The notes: generated by a model from the sequence alone, not told the origin. A DNA stretch of 54,299 bases from Chloroflexota bacterium (GCA_011523545.1 WTGN01000003.1:1-54299), one strand, 5' to 3'; counted from the first letter of the stretch, positions 7,901-17,656 are shown. Numbers and translations: made by a program.

Positions 7901-9553
7901 ATGAGCGAAGAAAAAGCCTTTCCTACGCGAAAAATCTACCGGCCGGGCGTCGTCTTCCAGCCGGAAGCGCAGCGGAACATCGGGCGCGGCATTAACACGC
8001 TGGTCGCCGCCATCCGCCCGACCCTCGGCCCAACCGCCCGCACCGTCGCCGTGACCCGTCTTGACGATGCGCGCAAGCCACCCGACGTGCTCGATAGCGG
8101 CGGCGTCATCGCGCGCAAAGTGATCGAAATGGGGCGGCGTGATGAAGACATGGGGGCAATGCTGGCGCGCGCCCTTATCTGCCGTCAGCATGAACAGATG
8201 GGTGACGGCAGCGCCACGGCAGCCGTCTTGCTGGGCGCGGTTTATAGCGGCGGCGTGCATTACCTGGCCGCCGGCGGCAATGCGATGCGCCTGCGCCACT
8301 ATCTGGAACGCGCGCTGGCCGATGCGCTTGCCGCCTTGGACGAGATGACCCGGCCGGTAACCGGGGCAGCAAAGCTTGCCCAAGTGGCGGAAGCGATCTG
8401 CCATGATCGGCCGCTGTCAAAGCTGTTGGGCGAGATCTTCGATGTCATCGGCGCTTTCGGCCAGTTGGATGTGCGCAAGGATCAAGGCCGCAGCCTGCGC
8501 CGCGAGTATATCGAAGGCATGTTCTGGAACAGTGGCCTCGTCTCGCGCGACATGATCGCGGATCAAACGGAACTGCAGACTGTTTACGAAGAACCGGCGA
8601 TCGTCATAGCCGACTTTCAGATCAATGACCCGCGGCACATCATGCCGATGCTTGAACTGGCCGTGGAGCAAAGGATTGAGAAGCTGCTGCTGATCGCGGG
8701 CGAGCTCTCCGGCGACGCCATCGCGGGCCTGCTGATGGCGAATGGCAAGCTGAAGAATTTCCAGGTCATGGCGGTTCGCGGGCCGGGCATGAACCCGGAT
8801 GATCGGCAGGCGGCGGTTGAGGACCTCGCCGTAGTAACCGGCGCCCTGCCTTTGCTGACGGTGATGGGCCAGAGCTTGAAGGACATCAGACGGGAGAATT
8901 TCGGCGGCGCGCGCCGCGCTTGGGCGAGCCCGCATAATTTCGGCATCATCGGCGGCCAGGGCAATCCGCGGCGTCTGCGGCGTCATGTCAGCAACCTGCA
9001 GGCGCAATACCAGCGTACCGATGACACGAAGCGCCGCGAGCAGATTCAAGCGCGGATCGGCAAATTGATGGGCGGCTCCGCCACGTTGTGGATCGGCGGC
9101 AGCTCGGAGCCGAAGATCGAAGCGCGCAAGGACTTGGCGGAAGCGACCGCGACCGCGATGCGCGCCGCCGTCAAAGAGGGTGTGCTGCCCGGCGGCGGCC
9201 TGTCACTTTTGGGCTGCCGCGCTCGATTGGCCGCCAAGCTGCGCCGGGCGCAAGACCCCGATGAACGCGCCGCTTATCGCATCATTCATGACGCGCTGGC
9301 GGAGCCGGCCCGCGCCATCTTCGAGAATGCCGGTTATGAAGCCGGCGAAGTTTTCGGGTGGCTGACAGCGGCCGGCGCCGGGCATGGATTCGACGCCGTC
9401 AGCGGTTGCCTCACCGATAACGGCGCACTGCTGGATGGCGCGGCGATTCAAAAGATGGCGCTCAAGAACGCCGTAATGACAGCCGGCATGGCATTGACGA
9501 TTGATGTGCTGGTGCATCACAAGACGCCGGAAATCGCGCGCGCGCCCGGCTGA
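7901..9553 (+). CDS. Highly divergent GroEL/Hsp60-like chaperonin
   Basis: Length (550 residues) and motif order match group I chaperonins: LGPTARTV (42-49, GroEL LGPKGRNV), GDGSATAAVL (101-110, GroEL GDGTTTATVL), AAVKEGVLPGGG (422-433) and a GroEL-type end, DNGALLDGAAIQKMALKNA. The phosphate-binding D102 is kept. By motif alignment the two aspartates that drive ATP hydrolysis in E. coli GroEL look replaced: D52 by Gly in the L-D-S-G-G stretch at 64-68, and D398 by Ala/Thr at 415-420. The GGM tail is absent. It starts 7 bases after the GH32-like gene and is followed after 6 bases by a BNR protein, so it belongs to the sugar operon and has no groES beside it. It is probably a specialised paralogue rather than the housekeeping GroEL. 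Confidence 0.85.
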   Translation: MSEEKAFPTRKIYRPGVVFQPEAQRNIGRGINTLVAAIRPTLGPTARTVAVTRLDDARKPPDVLDSGGVIARKVIEMGRRDEDMGAMLARALICRQHEQMGDGSATAAVLLGAVYSGGVHYLAAGGNAMRLRHYLERALADALAALDEMTRPVTGAAKLAQVAEAICHDRPLSKLLGEIFDVIGAFGQLDVRKDQGRSLRREYIEGMFWNSGLVSRDMIADQTELQTVYEEPAIVIADFQINDPRHIMPMLELAVEQRIEKLLLIAGELSGDAIAGLLMANGKLKNFQVMAVRGPGMNPDDRQAAVEDLAVVTGALPLLTVMGQSLKDIRRENFGGARRAWASPHNFGIIGGQGNPRRLRRHVSNLQAQYQRTDDTKRREQIQARIGKLMGGSATLWIGGSSEPKIEARKDLAEATATAMRAAVKEGVLPGGGLSLLGCRARLAAKLRRAQDPDERAAYRIIHDALAEPARAIFENAGYEAGEVFGWLTAAGAGHGFDAVSGCLTDNGALLDGAAIQKMALKNAVMTAGMALTIDVLVHHKTPEIARAPG

Positions 9554-9559
9554 GGCGGG

Positions 9560-10501
9560 ATGGCGATGGAAGCGACATATACACTTGAGTTCGCAAGGGC
9601 CGCTGACGGTTTGTTCGCGCTGGCGGCCTCGCCTGATTTCGCGCGCGATGGGCTCTGCTTCGCCGCTTGCAGCTCCGGCATTTACCGATCAGAAGATGGC
9701 GGCGCGAGTTGGCGCTTGCTGCGCGCTTCGTCCGAGACGGTGACAACGGCGCTGGCGCTATCGCCGTCATTCGCGGACGACCGTTCGCTTTTCGCCGCGG
9801 TGAAGGGCGGCCTATTGCGCTCAAGCGATGCCGGCGATAATTGGTACACCGCCGGCTTTCCGGCGCCGCCTCCGGTTTTTTCCAGCCTGCTCGTATCGCC
9901 TGACTTCGAGCGGGACGGCTTCATCCTGGCCGCCACCTTGGAAGACGGCGTCTTCTCGTCAACCGACCGCGGGCTGCGCTGGCAGCCTTGGAACTTCGGC
10001 CTCTTTGATCTCGCGGCGCTCTGCCTGGCCATGTCGCCCGCTTGGACCACTGATGAAACGGTCTATGTCGGAACGGAGACGGGTCTCTACCAGAGCAGCA
10101 ATGGCGGCCGCGCCTGGCGTCACAGCGGTTTTCCCAGCGAGCTGGCGCCGGTCTTGTGCCTTGCAACTACCACAAGCCACGCGGATGGAGCTGTGAGAAT
10201 CTTCGCCGGCACCGAAATGCATGGCCTGCACCGGTCCTGCGATGGCGGCGAAAACTGGGAGCGGCTCGCGGCCGATGCCATGCCGGATGCGGTCAATCAG
10301 TTGTATGTAACACATGACGAGCGTGGCGGCGCTTCGCTCTACGCGCTGACGAACGATGGCGTCTTGCAATCGGATGATGAAGGGCGGAGCTGGTCCCAAG
10401 TCATTCGCTCCGACGCCGCCGCGACCGCGATGCTCCCGCTTTGCGGCGTCATCTTCCTGGGCGTGCTGGGCAAGGGCGTCATGCGGCTGCCGCGCAATTA
10501 G
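9560..10501 (+). CDS. BNR/Asp-box beta-propeller protein
   Basis: 313 residues made of six Asp-box repeats (pattern S-x-D-x-G-x-x-W: SEDGGASW, SSDAGDNW, STDRGLRW, SSNGGRAW, SCDGGENW, SDDEGRSW) plus a short closing strand, which predicts a seven-bladed propeller. Each repeat opens with a hydrophobic strand followed by an S-P-D-F-type turn. There is no signal peptide or membrane helix, so it is cytoplasmic as read. Catalytic residues of sialidases cannot be identified, and it resembles Ycf48/VPS10-like scaffolds as much as enzymes. The start could be ATG 9560 or ATG 9566; GAGG at 9552-9555 fits the second slightly better. Its tight linkage to the chaperonin-like gene (6 bases) suggests a joint function. 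Confidence 0.82.
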   Translation: MAMEATYTLEFARAADGLFALAASPDFARDGLCFAACSSGIYRSEDGGASWRLLRASSETVTTALALSPSFADDRSLFAAVKGGLLRSSDAGDNWYTAGFPAPPPVFSSLLVSPDFERDGFILAATLEDGVFSSTDRGLRWQPWNFGLFDLAALCLAMSPAWTTDETVYVGTETGLYQSSNGGRAWRHSGFPSELAPVLCLATTTSHADGAVRIFAGTEMHGLHRSCDGGENWERLAADAMPDAVNQLYVTHDERGGASLYALTNDGVLQSDDEGRSWSQVIRSDAAATAMLPLCGVIFLGVLGKGVMRLPRN

Positions 10502-10527
10502 GATTGTCATTGATAGTGGAGAAGGCC

Positions 10528-11385
10528 GTGGAAAACAGCCCGTATGAATTCAGCGTCGGCGGGTTCAAATGTTGGTCGATCAGCGATGGCGCCCAGCCGA
10601 TTGACGCTGAGACGCTGCCGACCTTTTTCGCTGGCGCCTCCGCCACTGAACTGGCGGCAGCCTTGCAAAAGCACAATATGGCGCCCGACCATTTCGATTT
10701 GCAATGCAGCCCGCTGCTGATTGACACCGGCGCTGAGCGCGTGCTCATCGATAGCGGCGGCGGCTCAGTCTTTCATGCGCATTTGGGCAAAGTCGTGCCT
10801 GGGCTGGCTGCGGCCGGTTATCAGCCGGGCGATATCGATCTCATCCTGCTCACGCATGGTCACCTCGATCACGTCTGCGGCGGCGTCGATAAAGATGGCG
10901 CCATGGTATTCCCAAACGCGCGGCAAGTGATGGCGCGCGGCGAATGGGCATACTGGACCAAGGAAACGGACGCCACTGCAATGGGCGAGCACCTGGTCGA
11001 AGATGTTCGTTTCGCGCAGGAAAGTTTAATCGCCATGCGTGAACAAGTGCAGTTGATTGAGCCGGGTGAAGAGGTCGCGCCCGGCATCCGCACGATAACA
11101 ACGCCGGGCCACACGCGCGATCATATCTCGGTGGCGGTCACATCGGGTGATGACCGTCTCCTCTGTGTTGCCGACACGATGGACCTGCCGATTCACGTGG
11201 AACAGACGACCTGGCATCCGGCCTGGGACGAGCAGCCGGCGCTGGGCTTGCGCTCGCGGCGACTGCTGCTGCGGCGCGCCGTGGCGGAAAATGCGCTGAT
11301 CCACGCCTTTCACTTTCCTTTTCCCGGCCTCGGTTACGTGCGCGCGGCCGGCGATGGCTGGCGTTTCGAGCCGCTCGAAAGATAG
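10528..11385 (+). CDS. Metallo-beta-lactamase-fold hydrolase
   Basis: 285 residues. The two-zinc site is readable: H110, H112, D114 and H115 (motif THGHLDH), then H195 (PGHTRDH), D216 (VADTMD) and a late His around 260-262 (HAFHF). The arrangement resembles AHL-lactonase-type and related MBL-fold hydrolases. GTG 10528 is chosen because AGTGGAGAAGG (10515-10525) stands at the correct distance; in-frame codons farther upstream lack such a site. It lies in the same run as the chaperonin-like and BNR genes. A lactonase role in sugar catabolism is conceivable but not shown. Confidence 0.85.
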   Translation: MENSPYEFSVGGFKCWSISDGAQPIDAETLPTFFAGASATELAAALQKHNMAPDHFDLQCSPLLIDTGAERVLIDSGGGSVFHAHLGKVVPGLAAAGYQPGDIDLILLTHGHLDHVCGGVDKDGAMVFPNARQVMARGEWAYWTKETDATAMGEHLVEDVRFAQESLIAMREQVQLIEPGEEVAPGIRTITTPGHTRDHISVAVTSGDDRLLCVADTMDLPIHVEQTTWHPAWDEQPALGLRSRRLLLRRAVAENALIHAFHFPFPGLGYVRAAGDGWRFEPLER

Positions 11386-11413
11386 AGGCGGGGCTGGCGG
11401 AAGCGGGGGAAAC

Positions 11414-12154
11414 ATGCGGCTTCAGAGCCGGGTGGCGATAATCACGGGGGCGGCCTCGGGCATTGGCCGCGCGACCGCGCTGCGCTTTGCCAAGGAAGGC
11501 GCCGCCGTCGTCATCGCCGATATAAATTGTGACGGCGGGGCGGCCTGCGCCGACGAGATCATCGCCGATGGCGGCCGCGCCACATTCATCGAGACCGATG
11601 TCAGCCGCGAAGCCGACCTGCGGAACATGGTCGAGGCGGCGGTGCAGACCTACGGGGGGCTGGATATCCTGCATAACAATGCCTTCAGGAGTGTCGCGGG
11701 CGCCGCATTGGATATCAGCGCGGAGGCCTGGCAGGACACGCTTGCGGTGACGCTGACGCCGGTATGGCAGGCGTCAAAACTGGCGATCCCTCATCTTTTG
11801 GAGAGCCCGGCCGGCGTCATTCTGAACACTGCTTCCGTGCACAGCATCGTCGGCTTGGCTGGCAGCGCCGCTTATCAGGCGGCCAAGGGCGGCGTATTAT
11901 CGCTGACGCGGGCGATGTCGCTGGAGCTGGCGCCGCGGGTGCGCGTGGTTGCGATTCTGCCCGGCGCGATCGAGACGCCGTCCACCAGGGACGTGCCCGC
12001 CGCCGCGCACGCGGGATTTCTCAGCCAGGTACCGCTGGAACGCATGGGGCAGCCGGAGGAGATCGCCAGCGTGGCCGCCTTTCTCGCATCCGACGATGCC
12101 AGTTATATCACCGGCGCCGGCATTGTCGTCGACGGCGGTTATACAACGCGTTAG
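11414..12154 (+). CDS. SDR-family NAD(P)-dependent oxidoreductase
   Basis: Classical short-chain dehydrogenase, 246 residues. The nucleotide-binding TGAASGIG is at 11-18, D at the end of beta-2 (ADIN) favours NAD, the catalytic Ser is in NTASVHS, and the Tyr/Lys pair is in YQAAK. The end (DASYITGAGIVVDGGYT) is typical of the FabG-like group. ATG 11414 follows GGGGGA. It is the last gene of the operon that begins at 3092, and its substrate is probably a sugar or sugar alcohol (inference from context). Confidence 0.9.
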   Translation: MRLQSRVAIITGAASGIGRATALRFAKEGAAVVIADINCDGGAACADEIIADGGRATFIETDVSREADLRNMVEAAVQTYGGLDILHNNAFRSVAGAALDISAEAWQDTLAVTLTPVWQASKLAIPHLLESPAGVILNTASVHSIVGLAGSAAYQAAKGGVLSLTRAMSLELAPRVRVVAILPGAIETPSTRDVPAAAHAGFLSQVPLERMGQPEEIASVAAFLASDDASYITGAGIVVDGGYTTR

Positions 12155-12431
12155 GAATTATTACTCTTTGTTCACCACAGAGGAAAAGAGGAAACACAGA
12201 GAACACAGAGCAAGGAAAGTAGAAACACAGACGACTATTTAGGGGCGACCAACCTTGGAGCCCATTGATTGCAAAAAGTGTTGGACGCGGGCGACTTAAT
12301 AGCGCGCGTAGACACTGCACGTCATTCGCCCCTACAGCTCACGCTCTGATTGCAGGTGGAATTTGGCAAGTACATCATAGAAAGAGAAAATGAGGAAACA
12401 CAAAGAAAACGGAGGAAGGAAAAATCGAATC
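12155..12431. repeat. Intergenic repeat cluster
   Basis: No gene. Two purine-rich stretches built on CACAGAG / GAGGAAACACA units (about 12172-12232 and 12375-12420) flank a copy of the TAGGGGCGACC ... CGCCCCTACAG element (about 12239-12335). That copy contains the recurring sequence GCGCGTAGACACTG (from 12303), also found near 39567, 51094 and the right end of the window. Confidence 0.6.
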
Positions 12432-14054
12432 ATGAGCGCGACCAGAAAACTCCCCGCAATGTCCAAGGCGCCAAAATACGACTTTGCCCATACCCTGGCC
12501 GAGCAGGAAGCGCAGCTGGCGGCCAACCCCATGATGGCGCGCTTTGCCGAGTCGCGCCGCGAGTTGGCCAGCGACCGCCACCGCCCGCTCTATCATTTCG
12601 TCAGCCCGGAGAGCACCTTGAATGATCCGAACGGCTTGTGCTATTGGCAGGGACGCTGGCATCTGTTTTATCAAGGTTATCCGCCGGAAGATGCCGGGCG
12701 CGTGCATTGGGGGCATGCCGTCAGCGATGACCTGGTACATTGGCGCGATCTGCCCTACGCGATTTATCCCTATCTCGAAGAGAGCTGCTATTCCGGCACC
12801 GCCCTGGTCGAGGACGACCGCGTCATCGCGATATACCATGGCACGAAACTGGGCAATATGGTCGCTACATCGTCCGATCCGCTCTTGCTCAACTGGGAGA
12901 AAGTCGGTGATGGCGCTGTCATCCCGCTGGCGAAATCAGACGAAGAGCCCGTGCCATACACCGTCTTTGACCCCTGCATTTGGCGGGCGGACGAGCATTA
13001 TTACGCGCTTTCCGGCGGCTGGCTGCCCAATGGACCGGCCAATAAACAGATCCGCGCCAACTTCTTGTTCCGCTCGAGCGACCTCGCGCAGTGGGATTAT
13101 CTGCATCCCTTCATAGAAGACGACTATTACACCGTCGTAAACGATGACGGCGCCTGCCCCTATTTCTGGCCCATTGGAGACGACAAGCATATCTTCCTCA
13201 TGTACAGCCACATGACCGGCGGGCAATACCTGCTGGGCGATTACGACAAGGGGCGCGACAAATTTGTCGTCACTGATGGCGGCTTGTTCAACTTCGGTCC
13301 ATCGACGCCGTCGGGCCTGCATGCCCCCTCGGCTTGCCCCGATGGCGACGGCGGGGTCATCGGCATTTTCAACATGAATCAGGGGATGCCAACGCGAGGC
13401 TGGAACCAGATCATGACCTTGCCGCGCCTGCTCACGCTGGACAAGGACGGTCGCCTGCTGCAGCAGCCGGCCGGGGACCTGGCGTCGCTTCGCGGCGATC
13501 ATCAGCGCGTCGACGCGATGACGCTGCCCGCCAACGAAGAAGTCCTGTTGGATGACATAAGTGGCAATGCTATGGAACTTGAGCTGGAGATTGACCCGGC
13601 CGACGCGCCCCTGGTCGAATTGAACGTCTTGCGCGCGCCCAATCGCGAAGAGTTCACGCGCATCGCTTTCTTCAAGCATCGCGGGAATCGCTACCGCCAG
13701 CGCCTGTCAAAGACGCAAGCGATGAACGCCAGCTCGGCGGCTATGGCGGCGCTGCCACAGCGCTACGAGAGCCTGATCTCGATTGATACGTCTTACAGCT
13801 CGACGCTGCCGGAGGCGCTATCGCGGGCGCCGGAGACCGCGCCGGTCTTCCTGGAAGATGATGAGCCGCTCCAACTGCGCGTCTTCATCGATCGCAGCGT
13901 GGTTGAAGTCTTCGCCAATGGCAGGCAAGCTCTGGCGCTGCGGGTTTATCCGGAACGGGACGACAGCCTCGGCGTCTCGCTGCGGGCGCAAGGGCGGGCG
14001 GCGCAGCTTAACCGGCTTGACGCCTGGCAGATGCGCAGCGTCTGGGACACCTAG
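12432..14054 (+). CDS. GH32-family beta-fructosidase-like protein (variant active site)
   Basis: 540 residues with a GH32 propeller followed by a beta-sandwich. The nucleophile motif N-D-P-N-G is at 64-68 (D65). The sandwich ends with the hallmark [12 protein letters not shown] stretch and a GVSLRAQG strand. Two landmarks deviate: the usual R-D-P is F-D-P (about 179-181), and the usual E-C-P carrying the acid/base Glu is A-C-P (in DDGACPYFW). Either catalysis uses another acid or this is a distinct GH32 subgroup. No signal peptide. ATG 12432 lies about 13 bases after GGAGGAAGG; a second in-frame ATG at 12459 is possible. Its stop overlaps the convergent permease stop. Confidence 0.85.
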   Translation: MSATRKLPAMSKAPKYDFAHTLAEQEAQLAANPMMARFAESRRELASDRHRPLYHFVSPESTLNDPNGLCYWQGRWHLFYQGYPPEDAGRVHWGHAVSDDLVHWRDLPYAIYPYLEESCYSGTALVEDDRVIAIYHGTKLGNMVATSSDPLLLNWEKVGDGAVIPLAKSDEEPVPYTVFDPCIWRADEHYYALSGGWLPNGPANKQIRANFLFRSSDLAQWDYLHPFIEDDYYTVVNDDGACPYFWPIGDDKHIFLMYSHMTGGQYLLGDYDKGRDKFVVTDGGLFNFGPSTPSGLHAPSACPDGDGGVIGIFNMNQGMPTRGWNQIMTLPRLLTLDKDGRLLQQPAGDLASLRGDHQRVDAMTLPANEEVLLDDISGNAMELELEIDPADAPLVELNVLRAPNREEFTRIAFFKHRGNRYRQRLSKTQAMNASSAAMAALPQRYESLISIDTSYSSTLPEALSRAPETAPVFLEDDEPLQLRVFIDRSVVEVFANGRQALALRVYPERDDSLGVSLRAQGRAAQLNRLDAWQMRSVWDT

Positions 14055-14950
14055 CCTTTGACCGCGCCGGCCGTCAGCCCGCGGGTGATGAAGCGCTCCA
14101 ACAGCAGCCCGATGATGATGACCGGTACGACGGCCATTAGCGTCAGCGCGCTGATGAACCACCATTCGATGCCGCGTGTGTTGTTCTGGCCCGCGATCAG
14201 AACCGGCATGGTGATGGCATTGAAGTTAGTGAGCATCAGGGCGAAGAGATACTCGTTCCAGGCGAAGATGAACGAGAAGATGGCCACCGCCACCAGGCCC
14301 GGCGCGCTCAATGGCAAGACGATGCGCAAGAAAGCCCCCCAGCGGTTGGCGCCGTCGACGCGGGCGCTTTCTTCGAGATCGATGGGCAGGCCATTAAAAA
14401 AGTCGCGCATAATCCAGACGGCGAAGGGGACATTGAACATCGTATAAGCGATGATGAGGCCGCCGTAAGTGTCGATCAGGTGAAAGGCGTTATAAAGCAG
14501 CACGAAGGGCACGATGAATATGGCCGGCGGGAGGAAGCGCTGCGAGATGATCCAGAAGGCGATGTTGTCGTTGTCCCAGCCCAAGCGCCCCCAATAATAT
14601 CTGAAGCGAGACAAACCATAACCGGCCATCGCGCCGATAACGACCGAGAGCAAGGTGCTGCCGGCCGCCGATATGAGGCTGTTGCGGAAGTGCCGCTCGG
14701 TCGATTCGCGCTGCGTGCCGAACATCTCTTGCCAGTGATCGGGGATGGGCTGGAAATCTTGGAAGGGGATGTACTTTGGCCCGCGGCTTACGTCAATCGG
14801 GCGCTTGAGCGATGTGGTCGCCAGCCAATAAAACGGGAAGAGCACGATGAAACACCAGAAGATGACGATGCCATATAACAGGGCCGATTGCCAGAGCGGG
14901 CGCCTGCTGTTGCGGCGCAGGATTGGTCTCTCGTTGCGCGCTTGAGTCAT
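14051..14950 (-). CDS. Carbohydrate ABC transporter permease (MalG-like)
   Basis: Downstream permease of a minus-strand sugar importer, 299 residues, with EAA motif [18 protein letters not shown] and a MalG-type tail ([15 protein letters not shown]). Its ATG overlaps the stop of the upstream permease (ATGA, 14947-14950). Its own stop (TAG, read from CTA 14051-14053) overlaps the stop of the convergent GH32 gene within the four bases CTAG, leaving no room for a terminator. Confidence 0.93.
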   Translation of the reverse strand: MTQARNERPILRRNSRRPLWQSALLYGIVIFWCFIVLFPFYWLATTSLKRPIDVSRGPKYIPFQDFQPIPDHWQEMFGTQRESTERHFRNSLISAAGSTLLSVVIGAMAGYGLSRFRYYWGRLGWDNDNIAFWIISQRFLPPAIFIVPFVLLYNAFHLIDTYGGLIIAYTMFNVPFAVWIMRDFFNGLPIDLEESARVDGANRWGAFLRIVLPLSAPGLVAVAIFSFIFAWNEYLFALMLTNFNAITMPVLIAGQNNTRGIEWWFISALTLMAVVPVIIIGLLLERFITRGLTAGAVKG

Positions 14951-15936
14951 GATACGTGGCCGCGGGCCAAACGGCGGCCCGCCATAAGAAAGAGCGTGGA
15001 AAAGATGATGACCAGGATAAGCAGAACATAAGCGATGGCGCTGGCATAACCATAATTGCCGTTGCTAAGCGCCTGCTCAAAGATATACAGCGTCAGGGAC
15101 TCGGTCGCCGAGCCCGGCCCGCCGCCGGTGGTCACGACCACGACATCGATGATCTTGAAGATTTCCAGGCCGCGGATCAAGATCACCGTCATCGAAATCG
15201 GCAAGAGGATAGGCAGGGTGATGCGCATGAATATCTGGATCACATTGGCGCCATCGACGCGCGCCGCCTCGTATATGTCATCGGGGATGGCCTGCATGCC
15301 CGCCAGCAGAATCAGCGTCATGAAGGGAATCCACTGCCAGGCGTCGATGATCAAAATGGCGACCGGCGCCCAACCGGTATCGGTGAACCAGGGGATCGAG
15401 ATCGCTTGCTCCAGCCCGATGGCTTTTGAGAACTGACGAAAGAAATGCGCCAGCGGCGAACGCAGCGGATTGGAATCGAAGAACATCCGCCCGGTATAAG
15501 CGGCCGCCACCGGTGTCATCATCATCGGCATCAGAAAGATGACACGCACGATATTGCGCCCGCGAAATGGCTGATTGAGCACAGTCGCCAAGCCCAGGCC
15601 GATGACGTACTGAATCATGACGCCGAAAAAGACATAGAACACGGTGTTGCGCACCGTGCTGTGCAAGCGGCCATCGCCCAGCAGCCGCTCATAATTGCGG
15701 CCCGTCAGCTCGAAGCCCAGGCCGAGGAAGCCGACGCCGCCGGTGATGCCTTCCGCCGCCGCCTGGCGGGCAATGGTGGAGCCGCCGCGCTGCATGTCCG
15801 TGAAGCTGATGCCGAGCGACCACAGAAGCGGGAATATCGACAGGGCGAGCAAGAGGATGACCGCGGGGCCGAGGAAGACCCGCTTCATGATGCTGTCTTC
15901 GCGCGCGTTGCTCATGCTGCTGGTAGCTGCGGCCAC
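14947..15936 (-). CDS. Carbohydrate ABC transporter permease (MalF-like)
   Basis: Upstream permease of the same importer, 329 residues with GTG 15936 as start. That start is preferred because TTGAGGA lies five bases before it; ATG 15915 and ATG 15888 are alternatives without a clear ribosome-binding site. The EAA motif reads [19 protein letters not shown]. The first hydrophobic segment follows a basic M-K-R stretch. A 250-base gap separates it from its binding-protein gene. Confidence 0.9.
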   Translation of the reverse strand: MAAATSSMSNAREDSIMKRVFLGPAVILLLALSIFPLLWSLGISFTDMQRGGSTIARQAAAEGITGGVGFLGLGFELTGRNYERLLGDGRLHSTVRNTVFYVFFGVMIQYVIGLGLATVLNQPFRGRNIVRVIFLMPMMMTPVAAAYTGRMFFDSNPLRSPLAHFFRQFSKAIGLEQAISIPWFTDTGWAPVAILIIDAWQWIPFMTLILLAGMQAIPDDIYEAARVDGANVIQIFMRITLPILLPISMTVILIRGLEIFKIIDVVVVTTGGGPGSATESLTLYIFEQALSNGNYGYASAIAYVLLILVIIFSTLFLMAGRRLARGHVS

Positions 15937-15951
15937 GCGATTCCTCAACAA

Positions 15952-16186
15952 TCTATTTTTGAGGTCGTCGAAGCGATACTCAAGTTTACCGAAGAATTAC
16001 GGAAAGCGGGTCAGCCAAGCCTGACCCCAATAAAAGCGGATGATTTGTAGGGGCGACCCGTCGGGTCGCCCGAAATCACGCTATATGGCTTTGGTGGGCG
16101 ACCAGGTTGGTCGCCCCTACAGTTTTCGCCATGGTTGATGATCGTTGACGGGGCCGCCCGCAAACGAACGAGCAGGCAAGCGCCAA
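15952..16186. repeat. Double covarying hairpin repeat in operon gap
   Basis: The element spans 16046-16121. It opens with TGTAG and a perfect 10-bp hairpin (GGGCGACCCG, loop T, CGGGTCGCCC at 16051-16071). After 24 bases comes a second hairpin (GGGCGACCA, loop ggt, TGGTCGCCC at 16096-16116) and the tail CTACAG. It lies between the binding-protein and permease genes of one operon. The rest of the gap holds no gene. Confidence 0.75.
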
Positions 16187-17656
16187 CTACATATCGCCCA
16201 TGTAGCCAACTGCCGCCCGGTATTGTTCTGCTTGCGCGTCGCGTCCCAAGCGGTCGGTGATCGCGTCCCAGAGCTCGGCGACATTATCGAGCGCTTCCTG
16301 GGCGCTGATCTCGCCGGCAAGGGCGCGGGCGATCTCGGCATCGAGCGTCGACAGGTATTCGGCCGAGCCGGTGATGCGGATATCGAGTACGGCGTTCGGA
16401 TGGTTGATGGTGTTCTGGATTGCGTCCAGATAATCGGCGGCGCTTTCTTCATCAAAGCCGGCCGCAACCCAGGGCGCGGTATCGGCCAACTGGCTGAAGC
16501 GCGATGGATTGATGCCGGTACCGCCGGTGACGGCCAACTCATTCACCACATCTTTGCTGGCCAGGAAGGAAGCGAAGTCCAGCGCCGCTTCGGTGACATC
16601 GCTGTCAGCCGCGACCGAGATGATCCAGCCGCCGAAAGCGATGAAGGGCGCCGGGTTCTCTTCCATGACCCATTCGCCCGCTTCGTAATCCCAATAGGAA
16701 TCGCCGCCGGGCAATACGCCGAAGCCGACAGCGCCTTTGACCAGCGAGACATTCTCGTCAACCGAGATGGTGCCGACATCGCCCCAATCGAGGTTGAGAA
16801 CTGCCGTGCCGGTCGCCATCAGCGTGCGCGTATCGGCCACGTCATAGTTGATCATTTCCGGATCGCCAACGCTGCGGATATCGATATATTCTTCGAGCGC
16901 GCGCACCCAGCCGGGGTTGTTGACTTGCGGCGTCATGTCATCGCAGCTGAAGAAGAAGCAGGGGTTGCCCGGCACCTTGCCGTAACCAGCGGCCCGCGAG
17001 AGATATACCCAGTACGATTGGGCGTTGCGGCGCTGCGCTTCGAGAGCGCCATAGACGGGCGCCATCGAGCCTGCCGTATCGACCTCTTTGCCATTGAAGA
17101 ACTCGGCGATATCGCGGTACTGCGTCCAGGTTGTCGGCTCGCCCAGGGCATAGCCGTATGCCGCCTCGAAGTCCGCCGCGTACATCTCGTTGTCAACCAG
17201 GTCTTTGCGATAATAGAGCATGTGGGCATCGCCATCATAGGGCAGGGCATAAGGCACGCCGCCCCAGGTTGTGATGCGATCGGCGTATAGCGGGATGACA
17301 TCATCCGCTTCAATCGCGTCAAGCGTCTCCTGCGGGATCTCCATCACATAACCGGGCGCCATGATGTCGCCAGCCCAGTCGGCGGCGTAAATCAGAACAT
17401 CATAATCGCCCGAACCGGTCGAAAGCGCGGTGACAATCTTTTCGAACAATTCGCCAAAGGCGAAGGTTTGCAGCTCGATATTGCCGCCGGTGGCCTCCTC
17501 CCAGATTGGCCCCTTGTCGAGGACGGGCCCGCCAATTGCCGAGCCGGTCTGCGTGACGACGACGACAGTCTGGCCCGAGAAGTCTTGCGCGCTAACCGGC
17601 GCCATTATGGCGACTGTCAAAAGGACAAGCAGTAGAAAACGAGATAGGTTTAACAT
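16187..17656 (-). CDS. Extracellular sugar-binding protein of ABC importer (Sec signal)
   Basis: Solute-binding protein family 1, 489 residues. The signal peptide is of the Sec type (basic N-terminus, hydrophobic core 6-19, cleavage probably after V-S-A near residue 23), in contrast to the Tat-type protein at 3092. It heads the operon with the two minus-strand permeases. An internal Cys pair (C-F-F-F-S-C) is unusual for the family and could form a disulfide. CTGGAG lies upstream of ATG 17656. It diverges from the FGGY kinase gene across a 186-base promoter region. Confidence 0.92.
   Translation of the reverse strand: MLNLSRFLLLVLLTVAIMAPVSAQDFSGQTVVVVTQTGSAIGGPVLDKGPIWEEATGGNIELQTFAFGELFEKIVTALSTGSGDYDVLIYAADWAGDIMAPGYVMEIPQETLDAIEADDVIPLYADRITTWGGVPYALPYDGDAHMLYYRKDLVDNEMYAADFEAAYGYALGEPTTWTQYRDIAEFFNGKEVDTAGSMAPVYGALEAQRRNAQSYWVYLSRAAGYGKVPGNPCFFFSCDDMTPQVNNPGWVRALEEYIDIRSVGDPEMINYDVADTRTLMATGTAVLNLDWGDVGTISVDENVSLVKGAVGFGVLPGGDSYWDYEAGEWVMEENPAPFIAFGGWIISVAADSDVTEAALDFASFLASKDVVNELAVTGGTGINPSRFSQLADTAPWVAAGFDEESAADYLDAIQNTINHPNAVLDIRITGSAEYLSTLDAEIARALAGEISAQEALDNVAELWDAITDRLGRDAQAEQYRAAVGYMGDM

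Noticed and set aside
16145..17290. 381-codon open frame on the plus strand.
   Set aside because: Antisense shadow of the minus-strand binding protein, which has a signal peptide and operon context.
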